Shown one piece after another: positions 33,917-45,900 of a stretch of DNA of 64,000 bases (within the stretch, counting starts at the first letter, position 1; every line of letters begins with the position of its first letter). The translations under genes were made by a program, and so were the position numbers. Origin of the DNA: Triplophysa rosa (lineage: Eukaryota > Chordata > Actinopteri > Cypriniformes > Nemacheilidae); contig NC_079902.1 in assembly GCF_024868665.1 (NCBI RefSeq), positions 13,482,550-13,546,549 of the forward strand, read 5' to 3'. The notes beneath the pieces were generated by a model, which was not told where the DNA came from, did not search any database, and worked only from the letters and a program-made list of their open reading frames with translations.

Positions 33917-35926
33917 ATGTATTTTCTTTTGTTTGTTGTGGCGTTCCTCCAGTTCTCTGCTGTGGGTGCAATCAAAACAACTAAGAACTACTGGACACTC
34001 AAACCAAATGGTTTGTTTATTCTGAAACATGTCCAAGATTTTTTTTCAAGATTATCAGCATGTATTTTTTCAAATGATTTACAATTGTCATACATTAACC
34101 TCTAGAGGGTAGAATATTATAAAATATATATAGCAGCAGTTGAAAAGGAGGATTTAACTGCAGCTGCAGTTTTGTCCCCACAATGTTTTTTTGTACAAAA
34201 CAACACATATCTGGCTTGTCCAAAGTGTTATTGGATTGTTTTGTCCCCCTCATTTATGATATTTCCTTAAAATATCTGTCATCAGTGATTGTGGTGGATG
34301 TGGATGTAGCTCAAGATATGGACATAGTGGAAGTACCTCTGATCTGTGGTGAAGAGTTCGAGGGAACCAATGTTACTTGGACCAAAAACCAAGGGGAGCA
34401 CCTGGAGGCTTGTGGAAACAGGATTATAGTCACAGTGGATGGGTGGAAGGGGGCCAACTATTCCTGTTACAACAGCGAAGGCACCATCCTTAATCACACG
34501 CTGGTGCTGGCTCAGTGGACGTTTAGGAAAATTATTAGGAACACCCCTGAGAAAGGTAGAACCATTTTTTATTGCAGCGTAATGTTGTTCAGACCCTTTG
34601 CTATAGATCATTTGAGTTCATATTTATATAGATAATATTTTTTAAGTTTCAGCAGAAAAACATATTAATTTGTACCCCTCCTGCATTTTAAAGTGAATGT
34701 AAATGTGCTTTAAATAAATAAATAAAACCTCCATAGGTTATATCCATTGTTCATCAAAAAACTATGGTGGATCCTTTCAATGTTCCTGGACATGGGGTAA
34801 CAACAGGAACGGCCACGTTGCTGTTGTTGCTCATATCAAAGCTACGCGGTAAGTTTCCCAACCTTGTTGTAAAGTAGATCGTACCAGCTTTAATTTGAAG
34901 GGTATGGGGACAAATATACTTTTTATTCTGATCCAGCTCTCACAGTGGAAACCAGATCAGCTGCAGTCTGGATTCCAGTGGACAGAGTATAACATGCTTG
35001 GACCAACACTACTGTCCTTATGCAGAGGAGGTTGATCGCATCAACCTGACCATCTATTTCAGAAGCAGCTATGTAATAGAAGCCTACTACAAACAGTTCC
35101 ACATTATGGATATTGGTGAGCACTTAAAAACCGCAATGACAAGGACACTAATGAAGACTGTATAATATCACATATTTTATAATATCTATATTTACAAAGT
35201 GTTAAACATTGTGCTAACAATAACTTTTAACAATAAAATAAGTTTTCTGCCCAGTCCAAGCATTAGAGGTAAATTGCAAAATGTGGCAGTAATAGGCCTT
35301 TCGTCCATGTATCTTTATTTCCACTTCACAGTGAGGCCCGATACAGTGGATATTAGCAGGATAAATCAAACTTCTGTCAAACTAGAGTATCCACACTCAT
35401 GGAACACACCATCCTCCTACTTTCCTCTCATCTTTCAAGTGAAAGAGATACGCTGTCGGAAACGCAAAAAATGTGACTGTTCCAAACCGAGCTCAGCAGA
35501 GGTACGGTCTGTCCTAACAGCCAGATCAGATCATTTTTGCATTACAAGTGTTGAGGAGGTTTTCTTGGGATGATTAAAAAAATAGATTTTATGTATATAA
35601 CAGGATGTGTTGTTATTTATCACATTACTGTAGGTCATTTCTTATTCCACACAAAGTCACCAGCTGCCAGTGACTAAAGGCATGACAGTGTGCGTGAGAG
35701 CAAGAGATAAATTCTGTAATTCCTCTTGGAGTGAGTGGAGCCACTACAAGTAAGTTTATTTTATGCCTGTGATAGTCCTAGTTAAATACATTTTTTATAT
35801 ATTAGTTAATTGCATTTTTTTAGAATACACTATGACGTAGACCTTCTTTTTCCCTTTTTTAGATGCACTGCCCGGAAAAATAGACAGAGGAAACGAGAAC
35901 AAAAGTTAAATGAGATGTCCTTGTAA
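33917..35926 (+). CDS. il12b: Interleukin-12/23 subunit beta (p40), 7 coding exons, 334 aa
   Basis: Exons are 33917-34010, 34286-34555, 34737-34848, 34937-35115, 35332-35501, 35634-35749 and 35863-35926, all GT/AG, with summed length 1005 nt. p40 is a secreted soluble receptor-like chain that pairs with p35 (IL-12) or p19 (IL-23) to drive Th1/Th17 responses. Residues 1-18 form a signal peptide. An Ig-like domain spans about 25-115 (C52, C92; extra C74), followed by two fibronectin-III domains. C126/C137 and C168/C179 match the conserved disulfides. C185 in CPYAEE matches the human cysteine that bonds p35. WSEWS is at 307-311 and C315 closes the last domain. The start codon follows the acceptor directly. 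The protein then runs on for 19 residues, very basic at 318-328, beyond the usual p40 end. Carp-like fish have several p40 paralogues; which one this is cannot be told here. Confidence 0.96.
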
Positions 35927-36050
35927 TTGTTATTCTTTAAGATGATAAAAGACCCTTAAATTCTATGTGGCCTTACTGTGTAAAACAATGTGTTTTTGTA
36001 ACATATTTTGTCTTTATCCATGTTTTTGAAGATTGAGTCTCATACTCTTA

Positions 36051-36112
36051 ATTTAGCTATTTATTTTTCTTTAATTTATTTATTTTAATTTATCAATTGT
36101 ATTTGTTATAGT
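36051..36112 (+). promoter_or_regulatory. AU-rich element in il12b 3' UTR
   Basis: Overlapping ATTTA/ATTTATTT motifs (tagctatttatttttc, aatttatttatttta) lie 130-180 nt after the il12b stop. Clusters like this destabilise cytokine mRNAs. A possible poly(A) signal AATAAA lies at 36833-36838. Confidence 0.55.
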
Positions 36113-36334
36113 TGTTATGTCTGATGTCTTTCAATGAATATATCTGAACAGTCACATGCTCTCGAATCAGTTTGTCTTCAGTGTTCTATTATGTACAGTT
36201 AGAAATAACAATTTTATGTCATGGCTCACCAGTCATACATGATTATGTACTACTCTATGTTATTTGTTAGATATGAAAGGTATGGACTTTGTTAGGGTCC
36301 TAATTGTGTTCAAATGTCTTTTCTTACTTTGTAG

Positions 36335-36518
36335 ATGTCACACAAGACTGCTCAAGATAAGCAACACAGGAATTGCTGTCACAGCTCGATGTGGAGCAAC
36401 AAGAAGTGCTATTCCCCACATTTTAAAAGGTCTTTCTGCAGAGCTCCCACAGCAAAGAAAAACAATCAATTCATCTATGATTGTTCAAATGTTGTGTAAA
36501 AACAAGCTGTGCAATTGA
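36335..36518 (+). other. Possible alternative last exon of il12b
   Basis: A pyrimidine tract and TTTGTAG acceptor precede 36335. Joined to the donor at 35749 in the same phase as the normal last exon, it reads Lys-Cys and then about 59 further codons to a stop at 36516-36518. It begins with the same Lys-Cys as the standard exon. No homology recognised; it may be chance within the 3' UTR. Confidence 0.25.
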
Positions 36519-36839
36519 AGCCCAGAAAAAACACATGTCATTTACCCTGAGTAATACTTAAATTATGAGTTGTCTGTCAAGAAAACACAGGTGGTACATT
36601 TTTGGAAATAATACAATTTGTGGTACTCTGTCTGGTTTTAAGGAACTTATCCAAACAGGCCTGCCATTTACTGAATGTGGACAATCTGGCAATTCAAGGC
36701 AGTAAATAACAAAAATAGTGTAAAAAAGGGAACAAAAACAAATATTAGGGAAATGCCTTTGAGGGAATAACAACAAACACGTTTTGGTGACTAGAACTCT
36801 ACTAGTCAAGTCTAAGTAATGAGGTGAATGAGAATAAAC

Positions 36840-38004
36840 TTAAACATCATTAAATCATGATGCATTTTTAAAGAAAAATATATTATGTGTGTCAGATTTT
36901 AAAACTAATTTATTGTTGCTATGTTCTTGATGCCTAAATAATTTACCTATTGCCTAAGTGAAGTTTAGTTTGCAACTATGAGTTATAACACACAATGGGT
37001 AAAGTTATACAATAATCAAGAAGTCCACAGTCCCTCCTAGCTAACTGTCTTCTTAGGCAAGTGAGACAAAAACATTTCTTCAACATTATTATGAGAGACA
37101 GTGGACAGGGTTCAAATTAATGATCTACTTATAAAGTATTGAGACTAAAAGAGAGTATTGGCTCACTACCTCTGGGACATGTGCTCTTGCACTGATAGAA
37201 ACATCCACATGCTTGTAATTAAAAGATTTGCAGTGCAAATGTTGCACCAACTTAAGTAAACACTGTCTATGGCTATTAACACTAATACAATTCTTAGTTT
37301 CTATATATTGCGTAATGCACAAAATTTCAACCAATAATAGTAATTTACCAAATGTTATGTTGGCGGGGTCAAGGGTTGTCTGCAAAATGGAGACTATGTT
37401 GAAGGTTACACACAACACATTAGTGCTTAAGGCTGTTAAGGTTTAAACATGTGACAGTTGAACTGATATAATCTGTCAATGATGCTAGTCATGTGTTTAT
37501 AGGGGAGGGAAGTTCATGCCAACAGTAAACAGCTGAAGCATGTTCGCAGTGGCCACAAGGAAAATTTTTGGAGTTTGGAGATAATTCCCCATGAAGCATG
37601 CATAGTCATCAATGTTAACCTCAGGCTTGTTTTGGTTGTTTGTGGAACAGTAGAGAGAGTACTTCTTGATGTCTTGTCCTAAAAAGAAAAAAAAAGAAAA
37701 TTGTGGTCACCTTCTTCTACACTTCCACCACAAGGGCTGGGAAATATTCCCATATGTCTATTATTATTTAATTTTGTTGTTAGTAACAGTAATGGGTAAT
37801 GCCTTGTTACATCAGTTTAGAAACAAAAATGAATGAGTGAACGAACGAACAAACAAACAGGAATATTAGTTTGGTAAGCGTCTAGAGCACAGAATTCAAA
37901 CACAGCAAAAAAAGTGTAAATTAATTAATTTAACACCCTCATAAAATACAATAACAGTAGTGATAAAAAGAAGAACAGTTATTAATAAATAAACAAATAT
38001 TACT
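36840..38004. other. Intergenic between il12b and rnf145, no gene seen
   Basis: No coding exon was recognised. In particular nothing resembles UBLCP1, which lies between these genes in human. Confidence 0.5.
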
Positions 38005-38229
38005 TACTACAAATTAAAAATAAAGGTGCTTATAAGGTTCTTCACAGCGATGCCATAGAAGAACCATTCAGTCAAAGGTTCTTTAAAGAACCATCTATTT
38101 CTTACCTTTTTAAAGAACCTATTTTGGCAAGGTTCTTCAGATGTTAAAGGTTCTTCATGGAACCATTTATACAAAAACGGCTCTTCTAATCTATGGCAAT
38201 GTAAAGCACCTTTATTTTTAAGAGTGTAC
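38005..38229. mobile_element. MITE with inverted ends upstream of rnf145
   Basis: TTAAAAATAAAGGTGCTT on the left and AAGCACCTTTATTTTTAAG on the right are inverted. The interior consists of repeated ggttctt/aagaacc modules that pair with each other. Non-coding, about 225 bp. Confidence 0.65.
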
Positions 38230-38615
38230 ATGGATACAAGTTTAATAGCCTATATGCTATATTTTATGCAAAATACAAATATAACAGGTTTAGGCCTACA
38301 ATGTCAAAAACGGTTTCAAAGAGATTTGGCAAAATCCTGGTTATACCAGGTAAACTTTCATTGGGTAAATGCTTAGTAAACATTTTTACCATGCTTCTTC
38401 AATCTTAGAGTGGGGTGGGGCTGGAAAAAGAGAGTCAACGTTACAGACAATTATTAAAATTCATTATCATTTTATAGCTACAGTAGAATTCACAGCTCTC
38501 AATCGCAATAATTGTACAGCTCTTAATCTTCATCGCACAGCTAGCACGGTGGACACAGAATCGTATCACTCCTTATCAGTTCACCTATCCACCCCTCTCT
38601 TCTCCGCTGGTAATC

Positions 38616-38616
<1 letters not shown>

Positions 38617-38654
<38 letters not shown>
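38617..38654. repeat. (CT)n microsatellite
   Basis: An uninterrupted CT run of about 38 bp, roughly 0.2 kb upstream of the rnf145 first donor site, within the likely promoter/5' UTR region. Confidence 0.9.
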
Positions 38655-38656
<2 letters not shown>

Positions 38657-38869
38657 CGCACATGCTCAGTACAGATCACTGTGGCGATCTGTAATGGCTG
38701 CGGGATGGTGTGATACGAGTGCGCGCCGCTTCTCTTCGGTAGGAATGCCATTTCATTTCCATGAGACCGCCAACCACTGCGTTCAATCCTCCGTCAACAT
38801 GGTTGACATCCGACAGAAGAATAAAGGACGTTCATCTTAGTGGAGAGCGTTTGCGGGAGCTGTAACCAT
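38655..38869 (+). other. rnf145: rnf145 promoter-proximal region and 5' UTR exon
   Basis: CpG-richer sequence than the surroundings (ggcgca, agtgcgcgccgc) ends at a good donor (ccat|gtaagt) at 38869/38870. Its partner acceptor is at 39874, in front of the exon with the start codon. The transcription start is not determined. Confidence 0.5.
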
Positions 38870-39936
38870 GTAAGTGCATTGTTTATGTTATGTTGTCTTT
38901 GTAAATTGCGGCTCAGTGAACCGGAGCTCCTGACATGCTCGTGTCGGTGTTCCCATGCTGGGGATTGTTATCCGAGGTCATTACAGTTCATAGCAGCATC
39001 ATCTCTGGAGAGAGGGGAGGACACAAATATAGCCGCGGGCTGAATATAGCTGCATCCAATTATGATATTTCACGTGCGGTTTATGGCCATTTATAGGTTA
39101 TCATTAACTGTTTCACAATATGTTTGCACGTTTCCTGATACACCGGATATCACAACGTGTGGTTGTCGGATATTGTATAATTTGCATGCGACTGGCAGAT
39201 CAGCTCATGATTTCGCTGTTGTTTAACGGGACAGTTATTTACGCGCTTACTGCAACAGGCGTATTGTGCTTTATAGTCGCTACGATCACACACAATGAAT
39301 TTTCAATGAGCGCGAGGTTATTACAGTTCATTTCGGCGGTGCGCATGCAGGATCGCTTTGTAGCTTATTATTATTATTAGTAGTAACGTTAGCCTATGGG
39401 CTGCACAATACACTATCATCACCTATTACAATGATCAAGACTGCGATCTACACAACATGCACGTGTGCTTTGCTTTGCCATTATGTAACTGTATCTATAT
39501 TTAGCAGAGACTGCTGACAGTGTTGTGAGAACTTTGGCAATACATTTAAGTGTAGACACATTATATGGTCACTTTGCGCTATAGACTAGACTGTTTTAAC
39601 TCTTTTAATGTGTTTTGCCGTGATATTTTATCACTTGGGTTTTAAAAGCATGCAGGTTATGTAACCTGTGTTTTACTGTGCACATTAGATGCAGTGCACA
39701 ACGTTGCTGCGGTTTACATTCTGTTATATTATAAGCTGAATGCAACTTTGTATTGCTGTTGTCTTTTGCTTTAGTAAAAATGTTTTTTCTTCTCATGTGT
39801 TTTTGAGCTGTAAAGTCATCTTTTTGACAATAATATTCCTGTCTCCCCATTTCTCTCTGGCCATCTCCTCTTAGTGGACTTCTGGTGTGTGTGATAGTGC
39901 CAGTGAATTGCGTGTGGTTGGCGGTAGTCAGGAGTG

Positions 39937-42900
39937 ATGGCCGTAAAGGAGCGTGTGGAGGCAGTGCTGAATGTGGGCCTGCGGGTCCCCAGTATCATGT
40001 TGCTGGAGGTGCTGTACCGCTGGGATGTCAGCTCCTTATTCCAAAAGATCCAGAGGAGCAGCCTAAACAATAACCCCCTCTTCCAATACAAGTACCTGGC
40101 CCTCTATCTACACTATGTGGGTGAGTCACAGTTAAAGTTGATCTGTTAGCTTGACAAGTTAATAAAAAAGTAGGCTACCATGTTAATATATTGTTTCAAG
40201 AATATGATGATCATTTAGTACCGCGGTGTGCATTTCAAAGTTTTGTGGTATTGAGTACCGCAGAGATGACGCATTTTTGTATGCAAAACCCGGAAGCGAG
40301 TTAGCATTTTAAGACTTCCGGTTCCATCGCCCCAAAGTCTATGGGTTTTTTGAATGGGTTTTTGGTAAATCGCCTGAAAATATATAAATATTTTAAAGTA
40401 TTAATATATGACATAAAACACACCAGTTATAATCTGCTTGTGATTTTTTTAAAGCTTGATTGTGTGTTTACAATGGCGGTCGCTAACAACGTCGTCACGC
40501 ATATAAATCTCACAAATTTCCAGGGAACACGTTTTTAATAAAGTTTGAGAAAGTTGTCGGAGGATTGGTGGTGGTGACGTTGATATCGAGCGACCATAGT
40601 CTGTTTAAAGCCTCATGTTAGCTTTTTGATGGTGATGTATTTAGGCTTCAAAAATAGCAAATATTGTGTTAATCTGTAAATACTATCTTGATAGACAAAA
40701 CTTGTAAACATTATGAACATTTGTTAATCACAGATCTTATTTTTTGCGATCTTACAAAAGTCTACGGGAAAAATGCATAGGCTTTTGGTCGAGGGAACCA
40801 AAACCACTTACTTCCGGCTTAGCCTCCAAAAATACATAATCTCTGAGCCATTATGGTTTTACATCTGATATCACCACTGTATGGTTTTTGGTAAGGGAAT
40901 GCACAGTATGGTTGGTATCAGTCAGCTAGTATCAGTTTACTGGTATTTGGTATTTTACAATATTGTTCCTCTTTTTTTCCCTCATCCCTAAAAATTAAAA
41001 TCTAAATGCTGCTATCAAAGATAGATTTGTCAGTTGGGTACGTTTGGCAGTGAAGGAGTAAATCTTTGAACATACTTTGCAATTGTAATTGAAGAAAAAT
41101 GAATGGTTTTGAGGTCACATGGGTGGGCTGATCATCCAGTTTCCCTTGTTAAAAAATAAAGACAATATGATTGTGCTTAATTGGCTTGCACCATTTGTCA
41201 TCTCTTTGTATGTTTCCCCTATAATACTGCTGACAGGAGTTAGATTTGTCAGACCACTGGTTTCTCATATAGAAACAGAGGGCAACGCTTCATAATCTGA
41301 AAACTAGGGCTGAAACGATTCCTCGAGTAATTCGAATACAAAAAATCATCGAGGCAATTTTTGTTGCCTCGAAGCCTCGTTTAATCCATTTAACTACAGT
41401 ACACACGGAGCACTGCGTTTCCCCACGGACCGTTATTACTAACGCACAGCCCACTAAACTCTATTCATGTTACAGGGCGCTCAAGTCTCACGCATTCACC
41501 GTGAGACACACGCATTTTAGTCTGTTCACACGCTCACACGTATTTCTCATGCTGATAAATAACTGATAGCTTATTGAAATGGTGAACTGCTATTTTACTT
41601 AGTTTTAGTCTTAAGCGAGTGAAACTTGTTTTCCGGCTGCATTGAGTCCATAAAACTAGATTCGGACTAGTTGATGCCGAATCCTGTTATTTACACGTCA
41701 TCTGGCTGTTCTGCATGTCTGAGTGAATGAACTGCACAGTTTAACGTGCTACACGGGTGATGCTCATGAATTTGTCTGCGTCTGCACTTTATGAGGACAT
41801 GAACACATGAACTTCCTCTCAAGAGTTGCTCTGAGAGTTTATTTCAGAACATTTTACTGAGTGAAGCTAACACACTAAAAAATAAGCGTCTTCGTTCCAA
41901 TGACCTGCCAAAATAAAAGTCTGGTTAACTCGGTATTTTTATGTGGACAAATATATTACTATTTAATAGTAAAAAAAGAAACTAAAACTAATTTAGATAA
42001 ACTAAATTCATCATGCATAAGCTGAAGTTAGTTGTTTACCTTTGAAATTATTCTTTCTATTTTTATTAATGTTTCATATTTATACATTTGTATTAGGCCT
42101 ATATTGCATTTTGAATGTAATATGGCAATAGAATGTACTAAATGGGTTTAGTGTTCTCAGATATTAATGTATGCAATTTCGGCAATAAATATGTTAATTT
42201 TTCTAAAAAGGAAACAAATTAGTTGTTCATTTTAAGAGACCTGTCTTATTTTCTCTTGTATATTTAGTATTGCTCTTTAATAAAGAAAAAGTACTTATTA
42301 TCCGAATACCCGCTTAATCGATGGAAAAATCTAATTACTATCGATTAGCAGCTATCGATTACTAAAATAATCGATAGGTGCAGCCCTACTGAAAACCATG
42401 CCCACTGGGGACCGGGAACAATCCAGCCCTCTCCATTGACTTTCTATTGGGGGAAGCTGCCTCCTCGTCATTTCTGACTTATAACAAAACACAGAACGAT
42501 GTTTAAAAACTGCTATTTGACAAGGTGTACAGTAAACATGCTAAAAAACCCAGAACAGGAGTTTAATTCGATACCACAATTAAAACTGCGTTTCTATTTA
42601 TTTAGTGTGTCTGATATGTGCGTGCGAGTCTCCAGCACGCGCCTTCTCTGTTCTGAAAAGAGCAGTGCACTCGCATCATTTAAAGTCCCAGTGAACCGGA
42701 AGTTGCGATCGTTTTTACTTCCGTATTCTGACACATTTCCGAGTGAAAAGGAATTTCAAAGAAAATTAGTGGGCGTGGCTTGCGGTTTTTACTGCGAATT
42801 GATTGGATGTATAAAAACAGCTGTTGCATTTTTAAATGAAACTGGCAGCAGACTGACAGTTGAAGGGGAGGAGTTAATGGATGCTCCGCCCAAGCCGTCT

Positions 42901-45900
42901 AATTTACGTAATTTTAGATGGGTAGTCATTTCATGGCGGAAGTGCATTTTCAGATTTTAACTGAAGATTATAAGGGTACATGAATTTTAAAAAGAAAATG
43001 ATCCACATTGACAAGGTATTTACTATAAACGTTGCTATACAGTATTTCATGAACAAATAAGAATTGTAATTTTTAATTTCACTGGGACTTTGAAACGTTA
43101 ACGGTCATTTATTTTTATCTCACTGCCTGATATATTACTTAAGCGGTTTATTAATATTCTTTCTTTACTTCATACCTTACATATGTGAGAGTAAACACTA
43201 CAGTATATTTAATATTTAAATGAACGGACCCTGATGTTTGTGAGTGTGACTAAAGAAGCTTTTGATTGTTATTTCTAAAAACGGACAACCTGCTAAACTT
43301 AGACAAGAATATAATGTTAAGCTTAAAGATAATGTTTATTCATCTCTGTCAATAAATATCTGCTTTAAATCCTCTATATTTTGTTGAAGTCTTTGATTAT
43401 TTATGTCATGTACTTCAATATCTAAATAAAATATCTGATTGTGATGTACACTGCTGTGTTGAGTTTTATTAATCATTATGCTGTGCTTTATACATATTTA
43501 AATCGAGAATTATGCATAAAATTGAATCTAACGCACAGATTAAACCACAAATTAATTTAAACCTCCATGTGAAGGATGATAATTGTTTAAATTAAGTAAA
43601 AAAATGATTTTAACAACGTTAAAAAAAGTTACGCCGCTGGAACGTTATTTGGTAAGTCATGGCAACGAATAAGGTCTGGTCCAGGTAGGTCGTCACAACG
43701 TAACTGTGTTCACTGGGTTTCTGCTTTATCCACATTATAACAAGTTGCATACTGTCAGAATGCCATAGCTTAGAGCTTAGTTTACAGAAATATAATATAT
43801 AAAACTGACATTTGGATATTTGACTTACCAGTGACAAAATGTTTACTGCCCACGTATCGTTAGGCATACTGAGTGTCTCAGGATCCCACAATTTACATAT
43901 TCTTCCTGCTGATGCTTCACGTCTTATTGCCTGTATCCACTTTTATCTCCTTAAAGTCTCACTTTTACGGTTCGGTAGCTTATAAAAACTTAGTTCTAGG
44001 TTTTTTTTAGCTTGTTTACTGTAAACCTTGTCACACAGCAGCTTTTAGACCTTGTTCTGTTTTTTTGTTATAAGTCAAATGACAAGGAGACAGTTTCCCG
44101 CAATAAAAAGTCAATGGAGTGGGTTGGATTGTTTTCCCCGGTGTGGGCGTGGCCTACATGCGCTCTCTCTTTATAGCCCCCTGCTTTGAGTTTTTAAAAG
44201 GACTCAGTTGAGCGTGACAGCCCCCATTCATCTGTTGCACATCCTAACAGACACAGTCCATGAGTTATTCACAGGCATCTTGCTCCATTGATGTATGTGT
44301 GTTTGTTTGTACTCTAAGAGTGTTGTGAATGCTTTTATTTTTGCCTCCTTAGTTGTCCGGTTTGTTTGTTTTTCCTTGTTCCCACTCCATGAATGGGTTT
44401 CTGACTGTTGGAGAACAGAAAAGAGAGTGTTTTTGGTTTCAGCTCATTGGTCTTCTTCTATGTAAGACAGTTTACTGCTGCCCAAATAATCCTAGTGTTT
44501 AAACAGTTTATAAACCTTAATTAAAAAAGCAGACTCCAGAAAAACAGGCTTTTGTAGCAGATGTTTGTCTGCTAGCCGAAGGAACAAACCCTATTGGCCC
44601 TGATTTGTCTTTTATGTGTGTGTGGTCATGCGCTATGCCCACGTGGTTGTTATAAACCCTGGAGAGGAGCTATTTTAGGTTACGGTCAAATGTGTTCATA
44701 CAATACCACCAGGTTTATCAATAACACCAGCATCTAGAACATGGTCCATCGCCATCAAATGAAATATAAAAAATATAATTGATTTTGTAATTTACTCACC
44801 CACATGTCATTCCAAACCTCTATGACTGTCTTTCTTCGGCAGAACACAAAAGAAGATATTTTGAAGAACGTTTTAACCAAACAAAATTGGACCCCATTGT
44901 ATGGACACAAAACTACTCAGACATTTTTCAAAATATGACCTTTTGTGTTCCACAGAAGGACGAGTCATATAGACAGTTTCATCTTTACAACAAAAACAAA
45001 CGTTACCGCGCGTGCGGTAGATTATTTCTGATAACAATCAAAAGAACCGTTACTTGGCTAAACTCGCCTCTCCAATATTTTGAATTTAGACTGCGATACC
45101 AAGCTCAACCGCTAGATGTCAATGTACCAGACGTTTAAATGGTCAAAACTACAGGACCCATTCAACAAATTGTTTATTTAATAAAATGAACATACAACAA
45201 AATTAAACAAGTCATTTATTTAAAAGATTTATTATACAGTAAAGTAATTAAACAAATTAATACGAACATAAATCAAATAAAATGTAAATAGTTATATTAT
45301 TAGACACTAGCCAAACACAAACCGGAAATTAATTTAAACCACACCAGGGTGTATAAATGATGACAGAATGTTTAGATTTAGGTGAACTATCCCTTTAAAA
45401 CCTCGTACATTATTTACTTCTCCCATTTATCAAATATGTTCATTCATTATGGTTTTATTATTGTACCATGCGTTTTATGCATATTGTGTTATGTTACTCT
45501 TCTTGACCTCACAAACTGCCTCTCTGGGACGAATAAAGTGGTTTTAATTTAATTTAAAACACAGAGGAGGAAGGAAGCACTAGACTTCATTTCTCCATCT
45601 CTGTAATGCACTACATTTAGAAGGCAGATGCTCTGACATTATATGTCGTTTAGAAGCGATGACTAAGGTGTTGAAATTTCAAAAAATACTTCCAGCAAGC
45701 CCATATCGGTGTTCAGTTTAATATAGATATTACAGCTTTGTTTTGCAGGTGCAACATGTTCAATATAGGTTGTGCTAGAGCACCCTCAGGACCCCCGCTG
45801 AATGACAGGCAGAGTCCAATTACCTCCCACAGGTGTAAATGAACTGGCACAAGAAACTTTGGACTTCTTTCTCAGGCTGGCTGGGTTTTTCTTAGTCTTG

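Noticed and set aside
42499..42960. 153-codon plus-strand frame
   Set aside because: Covers the ends of two transposable elements (42397-44153 and 42684-43089). No domain, so chance.
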